A stretch of DNA of 64,000 nucleotides from contig NC_046675.1 in the NCBI RefSeq assembly GCF_003369915.1, positions 15,190,001 to 15,254,000 on the forward strand, given 5' to 3'. Source of the stretch: Drosophila miranda. Its lineage: Eukaryota > Arthropoda > Insecta > Diptera > Drosophilidae. Every line of letters begins with the position of its first letter. Positions within the stretch are counted from its first letter, which is position 1. The position numbers and the translations under genes are program-made. The notes below the pieces were generated by a model that worked only from the letters and a program-made list of their open reading frames with translations, was not told the origin of the DNA and made no database searches. Below, one piece after another: positions 56,130 to 64,000 of the stretch.

Positions 56130-56640
56130 CAAACAAATGGGCCTATGGTTTTGGAAGGGATCGCTCAACGATCCCGTCCCTATTAGCGCCTAGTGCTCAA
56201 AGACTATAAGAGCTAGAGCAACGATATTTTGGATCCAGACTTCTGTGATATGTCACTGCTACAAGAACTTCGCCCCGCCCACTTCCGCCCCCACAAAGGA
56301 CGAAAATCTGTGGCATCCACAATTTTAAAGATACGAAAAAAACAAAAACGCAGAATCATAGAAAATGACCATATCTATCAGATTGTTGAATCTGGATCAG
56401 ATCAGATCATTTTTATAGCCAATAGGAACAAATCAATTTGCAGTGGCTACGCAGCGCCCGACGTCATGCTCAGACTGATTTTCTGTCTCTCTCGCACGCA
56501 CTCTTTGTCGTGTCGTTTAATATTAGCGGCGTCTGCCGGAGGAGAGCCATACTGACTTAGTATCGGGTATAACTGTAGAGTTGCGGTGTCCGCAGCAACT
56601 CACAACGTTCCCCCTCGTTTTTGTTAGTTTTCAGTTTTCC
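56130..56640 (+). repeat. Unclassified dispersed repeat
   Basis: The block includes GACTATAAGAGCTAGAGCAA, then CGCCCCGCCCACTTCCGCCC, CCACAAAGGACGAAAATCTG, and near its end GTTGCGGTGTCCGCAGCAAC followed by TCACAACGTTCCCCCTCG. I recall this style of sequence as a common Drosophila interspersed repeat but cannot name the family. An open frame of 108 codons (56229-56555) lies within it and has no known domain. Confidence 0.55.
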
Positions 56641-56997
56641 AAGCTGCTTTGAAACTTAATTAGTTATTACTTTTTCTCAAATTGACATTTATTACCTATT
56701 CATACATACCATTTCTATATATAAGACTCGATCTCGAGACTATAATATTGTTTTTTACATGGATACTTGTTGGTCTTATTTTGTCTATATAATTTCAAAT
56801 ATTTAGTATTTTGCCACATTTCCATTTGCTTTTCCAGTAATAATTCGGTCTATGGTCTATGGTCTACAAAAAAGGGTATATGCAACAGAGAAAAACAGCC
56901 AAGAAAAATTGCCAGGTGAAAATGGAGCCGACTGTATATTTATGGTATATCGGTATACATATAATTATCAATTTAATCTAATATATGTAATTTTAAA

Positions 56998-57125
56998 AGG
57001 TATATTTAAGAGCAAAGTGTATAGAAACATCCATCTTCGGGGTTTTTTTTAATTTTCGCTCTCTCAAGTCCTGTTGCTCATTCGCTTTCAAACAATTGCT
57101 TTTTGGCGCACTCGATGAGGGCCAA
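56998..57125 (+). repeat. Right copy of the diverged direct repeat
   Basis: GGTATATTTAAGAGCAAAGT, ATAGAAACATCCAT, TTTTTTTTAATTTTCGCTCT, then TTGCTCATTCGCTTTCAAAC, AATTGC and TTTGGCGC: the same order as 53247-53400 but lacking about 20 bases in the middle. Confidence 0.75.
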
Positions 57126-57919
57126 ATTGAGAGTTTTTAGGTCCATCGCTCTCCTCGCTCGTTGTATTTCAACGATATTTTGCAATTAGTGGTATTCTTG
57201 CAGAGATCAAGAATGCGTATCGGGATCAGGATAAAATCGATGATTACGTTTGAAACATATAAATTTTCCTTATTAATTACATTCTAAAAACAGTAAAAGA
57301 CACTATCTTAATATTAAATTATCGATATATGGTATACAAATATAATCTATCTAGCTATTAATATTCGACGGAATATCAAAATTTAGCAATAGCAACGATT
57401 ACTGTCTTAAGTTTTTGTTGAAACCTTATTTCAGAAAAAATTCAAATAATTAAGGATTTAAAATAAGCATATCTAAATTTATTTAGCAATCGGACGAAAC
57501 TATGTGTTCAGTTATGGATCTAGTAATATCGAATCGAATATCAAAATCGAGCAATATGGTCTCCAATCCTTGGCGGAGAGCGATTAACCCATTGTAGACC
57601 AAAGGGGTGTTTTAATATTCCACCGAATATAATGGAAATTGAAAAATTTCAGCGGAGTTGAGCTGAAAGATATCGGGGGATTTTTTTAAGTTCAGAGGAA
57701 AGATGGCATGGATCTACAAAAAGCATCTACAATCAGTAATATTTTCCGCCATTTACCTCAAGTCGTTGAACTGTTTAAACAGAGGGGGCTTAAGTGGGCT
57801 AAGTTCGTTTTATTCATGTACACGGTTGCTTTGGTGCAGAGAGGAAAACGCGAGCCCCCAGCCAGAGGGAATATTCTAGAGCCGAACCGAACCGAAATTG
57901 CAACAATTAAAACAGCAAA
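57126..57919. other. CHORD upstream region with repeat remnants
   Basis: AT-rich DNA upstream of CHORD. It includes an inverted core of the dispersed repeat (TAATATTCGACGGAATATCA at 57358-57377) and TATCGATATATGG near 57322-57334. The CHORD 5' UTR lies at its right end. Confidence 0.5.
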
Positions 57920-59199
57920 ATGCTGCAATGCTATAACAGAGGCTGTGGCCAGCTTTTCGATGAAGCTGCCAATAACGATGGTAAGAGGAACTCAGGGTAA
58001 CTCAAGACAGATGTATCATCAGAACTTTACTTTCCTTGGGCAGAATCATGCCGGCACCATCCAGGCGAGCCGTTCTTTCACGATGCCTATAAGGGCTGGT
58101 CTTGTTGCAACAAAAAGTCGGTTGACTTCACCGAGTTCCTGAACATCAAGGGCTGCACTCTGGCCAAACATTCGAATGTGAAGCCCCCAGAGCCAGAAAA
58201 ACCACCCAAGGACGACAACAATGGGGACAAGGACGAGGTCATCGAAGTGCGTGCACCTATAAAAAAAGCTATGGCCAGGCCACCGATAGAAACACCATTC
58301 ACGGTCCTGCAGCCAACAGTTGCAGCTTCCCTGAAAGAGCAGATGGATACTTTGAAAGTCAGCAGTGCTCCGTCAGCAACAGCAACGCCATCCGGAGCTG
58401 AAAGCGATGCCATCGCTGTGGGCACAAGTTGCAAAAACAATGGATGCTCCTATTCATTCACTGGCTTGGACAGCGATGACGGCCAGTGCGCATATCATCC
58501 AGGTGTACCCATTTTCCACGAAGGCATGAAGTTCTGGTCATGCTGCCAAAAGCGTACTTCAGATTTTACACAATTCATGGCCCAGAGGGGCTGTGTGAAT
58601 GGCAAGCACAAGTGGGTCAAAGAGGTATGGTCTCCAAGCGAAAAGAATTTAGATCTTAACTAATGAAATGTTTATCCGCAGAACGACGACAAAAAGGTTG
58701 TGCAGTGCCGATATGATTGGCATCAAACGGCCACAAATGTGGTGGTGGCCATTTACGCCAAGAAGTATCATTATGCACAGAGTGTGATAGAAATAAATCC
58801 TATCCGGCTGCATGTTAAGCTGGTTTTCCCAGAGCAGGAAAACGCTACTTTTGACATTGATCTGGAGCTAGGAGGCGTAAGTCCTTAATTTCCATTCCAT
58901 TAGCAAACGGTTTCTAGATGCAACTTTTTTTACAGATTGTCAAAGTGGACAAGGCGAGTGCACACATGTACGGCACCAAAGTGGAGATTACGTTGCCCAA
59001 GCTGGAGCCCGGCTCTTGGTCAAAATTGAATTTCAAACGTGCCGTAATGCCGGCGGCCAAGAAAACCAATGACGCGCAGGTCCCAAAGATCGATGAGAGC
59101 GATGACGAGTTTTTTGATCTGGACGACATCGAACCTGTATACACTCATGGCCTCAAATTGTCCGACATGAGTTTGCAAAATCCAAATAACTTAGATTAG
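57920..59199 (+). CDS. CHORD: CHORD / morgana, Hsp90 co-chaperone
   Basis: A 366-residue zinc-binding Hsp90 co-chaperone (CHORDC1, morgana), needed in flies for centrosome duplication control through ROCK. Exons: 57920-57980, 58044-58624, 58682-58876 and 58936-59199. CHORD-I starts MLQCYNRGCGQLFDEAAN and continues with SCRHHPGEPFFHDAYKGWSC and CNKKSVDFTEFLNIKGC. CHORD-II has CKNNGCSYSFTG, CAYHPGVPIFHEGMKFWSCC and FMAQRGCVNGKHKW. Each keeps the Cys/His ligands. The third part is a CS (p23-like) domain from VQCRYDWHQTATNVVVAIYA to LEPGSWSKLNFKRA. The acidic tail reads IDESDDEFFDLDDIEP. The first exon encodes only 20 residues and a bit; its start is fixed by the CHORD-I pattern. It converges on the RWDD1 gene, 89 bases apart. 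Confidence 0.95.
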
Positions 59200-59288
59200 C
59201 CAAAAAAGTTAGCATTTAATGTTACACAGTGTACACGAATATGCCTTCAAGAATTATTTGTTTTAATATCGCAGCAACGACGCACAGT

Positions 59289-60082
59289 TTAATCATCATC
59301 GTCATCGGCCCCAGGTACCCAGTCTTCATCATCATCATCATCCAAATCCAGTTCGCCAATATCTTGAAACAGTGTCTCGTCGATCTTGACGTTTTCAATG
59401 TTTTCACCAGCCGCCAGCAGGAATTTAATGTCGGAATCATTAAGCGTGTTGTCGCACATGAAGAGCTCGCGTCCAGTTAACTTCTTGCAATCATTAATCT
59501 TCTCCCTTTTCGCTGCGATGCCCGTGCTCTCCTCAAAGTCAAGTTTCCATTTCATAAACGTCTCGACCGACACTCGCGTACCCTCGAATTTCTTGCGTTC
59601 CTCTTCTTCAACCTCCCGCAGTTTCTGCACACGCTGCTCCTCCGCCTGGGTTGTATGCTCATCCCAGCGCTGATTTAGCCACTCCTGAGCACTGCTCACT
59701 AGGGAGAAAATCATCTCCATGCCAATATTTTCCTCAATGGTCTCCCGCAAATGCTCCAGCAGGCGTGTCTCGAATGTGTCTTCAAAATTTTCAGCTTCCT
59801 CAATTTCCACAAGTGGCGCTGCATCCGGATAGGTAGCTGTGTATGTAAACACCAGCTTGCAGGACAATCCATTTTCATTTTCCTCTGCATTGTAATCTTC
59901 TGTCGCAATGGGGATCTGGAATTTGTGAAAAGGCTCTGTTGCGAGAACTGTGGGAGAGGTTGCTTCGGTTAGAGGCGGTTTATTTCGAATGCCCTTCTAT
60001 ACATACTTTCCATTTCGCCACAGTAAATGGAGTCCAGAGCTTCGACCTCACTGCTCTGATCCTCCTTGTAGTTTCGACTCAT
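59289..60082 (-). CDS. CG5515: CG5515, RWDD1/DFRP2 orthologue
   Basis: A 244-residue RWD-domain protein. RWDD1 (DFRP2) stabilises the translational GTPase DRG2. Two exons on the minus strand: 60082-60007 and 59947-59289, joined by a 59-nt intron. The RWD fold begins MSRNYKEDQSSEVEALDSIY, with the typical EVEALxSIY opening, and continues with KLVFTYTATYPDAAPLVEIE. A charged coiled coil follows (EEQRVQKLREVEEEERKKFE), then the conserved C-terminal part VSVETFMKWKLDFE and LTGRELFMCDNTLNDSD. The extreme C-terminus is a long aspartate run. No defects. Confidence 0.92.
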
Positions 60083-60515
60083 TTTGCAAGTTTAACAATA
60101 TAAAAAATAAATAAATAGGAGAAACTCGTCGTCGCCGCCTTTCAGGTTATGGCTGGCAACATTCACACTACCACGCGAATTTCACATCCACACTAATTTG
60201 ACATTCACACAAGCGCGGATAAATTGTAATGCTTTGGAAACAAATAATACTTTGTCCGTCCACTTTTAATTCCTAACAACAAACACTTCATTCACCTCTG
60301 CATTGTTCCAAGTAAAGAATAATGTACTTTGTGTTCAAGTAAGTATAGTAATAAAAAATATGTTTCCTGATGATTTAGTATTTGGAGGCTAATTTGTCGT
60401 CGTCCTGCAACCGTCTTTTTGCAATATAGGCTAAATATTAAGAAAGAGAGTGCCTGTTGGAATCACCTTCATCGGGCGAAGACAATCTGAAAAAAAAAAC
60501 GTTTAAGAAATTGAC
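60083..60515. other. SMC6-CG5515 spacer
   Basis: About 430 AT-rich bases holding the SMC6 3' UTR and the CG5515 promoter. A poly-A run lies at 60490-60499. No other gene seen. Confidence 0.4.
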
Positions 60516-63500
60516 TCAACGTAAACGTATAGAATCATACTTAAGTATTCTGATGTATGGACTCTCTTCCACTTCCGTATCCAGGGGTGTCAGAAAGCAA
60601 TATTGTCGCGTTCTCCAATCCCTACCCTCTTTAATTAAAAGTTCAGTTATAAATTTGCGGTTGACTTCGTCCTGCAATGAGCAAAAACTTAGTATATCGT
60701 CCCAAAGAGTCCCAGAAAAATTCCAACTCACAGTGAAAACATCGTATTCGTCTAAAAAATAAAACGGGTGATCTGAAGTGGTCCAAAGACCTTTTAGCAA
60801 CGAAACCGTCGTGAAAGAGCGTTCCCCACCGGACAGACTTTTTGTGTTTGAGGTTTTGTTGCCACTTGCAGGAAAGACATTTATGCTCCACGTTTTCGCT
60901 TTTAAATTATCTTCAAAGATTACTTCAAAATGCCGCAGTTTTAGAGCACACTGTGGAATTATATTATACATTATAAAGGATCATTTAAGTAGAACAGAAC
61001 AGGCGGAAAGCCTTACCTGAAAGTTGTGCTGAACCATTGTTAAATAATGATGGCGAGATCTCTGGAAATTTAGCGAATTGGCGTGGTACGCCTGGCGCAG
61101 ATGCATGATTACATTTTCTGATAGTTTAAAACGGTTGGCATCTTCGCCAAGCTTATCCCTCAGGACACCTAAACTCCTCTCCACCTCTTCGGGATCGTAA
61201 TTTAGTTGCTCCACTTGTCGGATCTTTGATTTGTATCGACTTATTAAATCTAGGAGTTCCTCTTCCGTATTCGTGGTCTTAATAAATTCGCCCGTCAGTT
61301 TGGCCGCTTTGGTTACCTTCTCCAATTCATTGAGAATGTCCTGTCTGACTTTTTGCTGATTTTGCACCAGCTCTACCATTTTCTGGAGATTGCGATTGTT
61401 TTGCGAGAATTCACTGTCCAAGGTACGTATTTGATTTGACACTTCGTGGGCCTCCGTATCGAGCCTCTCCATTTGTCTGGTAATCTCCTCGAGGGCCTTT
61501 AATTCATCGGACTTCTTAGCTTCATATTCGGTCTTGAGCGTATCGATTTCTTCGAGTTTCACTTGCAGCTCACGGCGTTCTTCTTTACATTTCTCGATTC
61601 TCTCACCGCAATCGGACAAGTGGGTTTTCTGAGGTAACAAAACAGGTAGATGTAATGAGACTTCGAGTTGGAATGGTATGTACTTACCAGGCGGTCATAT
61701 TCAGGTAGATCACGGTACTCTGTGTTTTCAATTTCAATAATTTCTTGGGTAGCCTTTTGTACTTCGGCAAGATACTGATTTATTTCGGATGTCTTTTTGG
61801 CGACCTCCTGAGTGGTGCGTTCCAGAATTTGCTTCTGTATCTTATAGTCCACTTCAATGGATGCCGCCCGCTCCTGCAGACTACGCTGCTCATCCTGCAG
61901 CTGCCTGATGCGATCGTCCACATTCACCTGCATGTATCGTCCCGGGTAGATACGAACCGAATAAACGGCATAGTTGGGCGATGGTATGTACTCCAGCCCC
62001 AGGTTTGGCACCAGCACACGCGTCAAGTAGGGTGGAACGTTCTCCGTGTCGGATGTGAGAAATTCGGCGGTCTCTTTGGACTCGGTTACCAGCACCGTCT
62101 CGATACGCATTGAATCTATTAGGTAGTTCATTACAACCGGATCATCGCAGCTATAAATTCGATAGGGAAGAGAGTACAGTATATTGGTATATAGACGAGA
62201 TATATTTAGATTTTGATTAGAGATTGAGCCTAACCTGATTTCATCGATCAGTACTGTGGTGTTAGGCGTAGTGGCCTTAACTTTGTATTTCGACACATTG
62301 TACACGCGATCTGTGAATGCGCTGGTAATGATGGTGGGCATATTGTTTCCATAGAACCTCTGGAGCAAGGATCTCAACGATTGACGCTCCTTGTCGGAGC
62401 TTACGATGTAGGAACGTAGGCAAGATGACAGCTGGTTCTCGACCAGATCCCTATACTTAGGATTAGATGCTGTTATATATTGGCCAAGAGGACCACGCGG
62501 CATTCGGTACTGGTTCGAGCCGCTATACTTGGAGCGCAAGGCACAAACTACATTAATTGCCTGCTCCCCGTATATGGACAAATTGTTGTTTTTGTTGCGA
62601 CCAAGCGTCTCAATTTCCGATTTAATTTTTTCTGCACAAAAAAAAAGAAAATTAGAATTTGCTTAAGCTGAAAAATAATGTCGAAACTCACGCGTGGATT
62701 GGTGCATTTTGTTTCTCTCGAATCCTCGGGCATCCACCTGTTCGCGCACAGAGCTCAGCCGTTCTTTTGTCTCCAGTTGCTCCTCTCGGAACTGTTTAAC
62801 GAGGTCCTCTCTATCGGCGACCAGCTTCTTTAGCTCCACCGCTCTGGCAGCATGCTCCTCTCGTTTCTGTTTAATCCTCGCATAGTCGGCGTGGTAGTTG
62901 CTGATGTGTTTTTCACAAGCATCGTATTCGTGCTTCTCCTCACTAAGGCGTTTTTCGGCATTCTTCATTTGTGACCTGATATTGCTGGCTTTTAAAAGAT
63001 ATTCCTGCAATATGCGCATGGCTTCACGCATCTTTGTCTCGTGCGATTGGTAGACATCTTGGGTACGCTTTTTTTTTTCCTCGAAGGTGCTGAGAACAAA
63101 ACATGGCACATGAAGACTGCTAGGGATTTGTATTTGTGGCCTCAACAAACCTCAACTGTTGCGTGAGTGTGGCTTGTGTGGAGTCCTTCTGGGATGTGGC
63201 TGCCTCCAGCTTGGATTTCTTGGCTTCAATCAGTTTAATCGACTGCTCACAGCAGGCTAGCTCCTCCTCTTGTTGCCCCACCGACAGCCAAGCCAGCTTG
63301 GTGTTGGCCTCTTGTAACTTGACCTGCAAGTTCATAGCAATTGTTACTAAAAGATCCCCATCTAGTCGGCACCGACTACTTGCCTTGACCGCTTCCTTAT
63401 CCCTGAGTGTGGCTAACTTTTCCTCCTCCGCCACGACCAGTTGTTCCGATACTTGCTTTCTCTGTGGAAGTGGGAAACGTATTGGAATTAAAGGAAACTA

Positions 63501-63981
63501 AATATACCTGTAAGATTCGATTTCGATTACCAATTCAAGATGCTCCAAGGCTCTATGTAGGCTTTGACGTTGGACAAGGCATTCGTTGAGAGCATTAACA
63601 CAAGAATCCAGCTGCGTTGCCTTCATCAGCAGTGTGTAATTTGATTTTGGCTCCAGTCTGCAAAGTATTCAGCTACAAACCTCGTTTAACTTATGGATTA
63701 AACTTACTTTTTTAGAAATTCACGTGAAGCCTCCTGGTTTAGCACGAAAATCGGATTATCGACATGAATTCGAAAGCGCCGCAGCAAGCGCTTAACATCA
63801 TCTAATTTTTTCGAGACGATTTTACCGCGTGCATCCTTTAGCTCATACGACGAGGATGATTGGCGTATGTGCCGCACCACCGTGATATGCGGTCCCATAT
63901 GTTCCGCATCGAATGGGCTCAATCCCACATTACACAAGGTTATTTCGATTTTGGCTGATGTTTCGCCGTTTTTGATTAGCT
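60516..63981 (-). CDS. SMC6: SMC6 (jnj), SMC5/6 complex ATPase, N-terminus outside window
   Basis: The SMC5/6 complex acts in recombination repair and heterochromatic break handling. The window contains 964 C-terminal residues; the Walker A region lies beyond the right edge. Exons on the minus strand: 63981-63708, 63657-63531, 63461-63384, 63323-63151, 63089-62692, 62631-62235, 62150-61688, 61628-61017, 60950-60732, 60671-60516. SMC6 landmarks: IHVDNPIFVLNQEASREFL and YTLLMKATQLD, a long coiled coil, the hinge from PRGPLGQYITASNPKYRDLV to TVLIDEISCDDPVVMNYLI, the second coiled coil, the ABC signature KSLSGGERSFTTVSLL and Walker B HPFYFLDEYDVFTDE. Three introns (60, 84 and 60 nt) are multiples of three without stops; that at 63383-63324 begins with GC instead of GT. 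Conservation says all are spliced out. Confidence 0.93.
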
Positions 63982-64000
63982 CTGAAAACAACAATTGATG
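63982..64000 (-). other. SMC6 intron at window edge
   Basis: The acceptor TTTTCAG ends at 63982 on the minus strand; sequence beyond belongs to an SMC6 intron whose upstream exon is outside the window. Confidence 0.7.

Overview
The window is eukaryotic, from a Drosophila genome. Short GT-AG introns of about 50-90 nt, TATCGATA (DRE-like) promoter motifs, and an unbroken run of proteins I recognise from Drosophila melanogaster chromosome arm 3R near 95E-95F all point there. Several dispersed repeats, and divergence from D. melanogaster in the proteins I can compare from memory, suggest a more distant species such as one of the obscura group. That species guess is inference only. All exon boundaries were read by hand from splice sites and reading phase; every complete gene model closes in frame.

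Layout. 1-1873 (+): 3' part of Sec10 (exocyst). 2551-4786 (+): Npc2f, a secreted ML-domain lipid-binding protein. 5.2-9.8 kb: a probable long 5' UTR exon and a 3.9 kb intron, leading to 9858-12121 (+), Kal1 (anosmin-1: WAP and fibronectin III domains). 12287-16957 (-): Slimp (seryl-tRNA synthetase-like mitochondrial protein), then the stress-kinase pair p38c and p38a. 17.9-18.6 kb (-): a decayed aldehyde dehydrogenase copy. 19485-21178 (+): CG6178, a luciferase-like peroxisomal acyl-CoA synthetase. 22435-27452 (-): Myo95E, a TH1-tailed, class I-like myosin in 17 coding exons, with a very large insert in its motor domain. 29245-30239 (+): TBC1D7 (TSC complex). 30289-30919 (-): mRpS24. 31402-34793 (+): Apc2. 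35151-36396 (-): CG5510, a VIP36/LMAN2-type L-lectin.

36.4-53 kb is gene-poor. It holds a fossil hAT transposase, dispersed AT-rich repeats and one gene for a small secreted protein (41676-51681, +) with introns of 6.5 and 3.0 kb. 53.2-57.1 kb is a repeat island bounded by diverged direct repeats. It holds a dynein heavy chain fragment, two LINE reverse-transcriptase fragments in opposite orientations and an unclassified repeat. 57920-59199 (+) is CHORD (morgana), facing 59289-60082 (-), an RWDD1 orthologue. 60516 to the end (-) is SMC6 without its N-terminus.

The genes do not form one pathway; they are mostly independent housekeeping or signalling genes in a compact block. Convergent pairs (TBC1D7/mRpS24, CHORD/RWDD1, Kal1/Slimp, Apc2/CG5510) and a divergent pair (mRpS24/Apc2) share short intergenic DNA. 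I see no clear new biological system. The most unusual items are the Myo95E motor insert and 14-nt microexon, the stop-free in-frame introns of SMC6 and Myo95E, the dynein/LINE island, and a possible alternative last exon of the small secreted protein gene.
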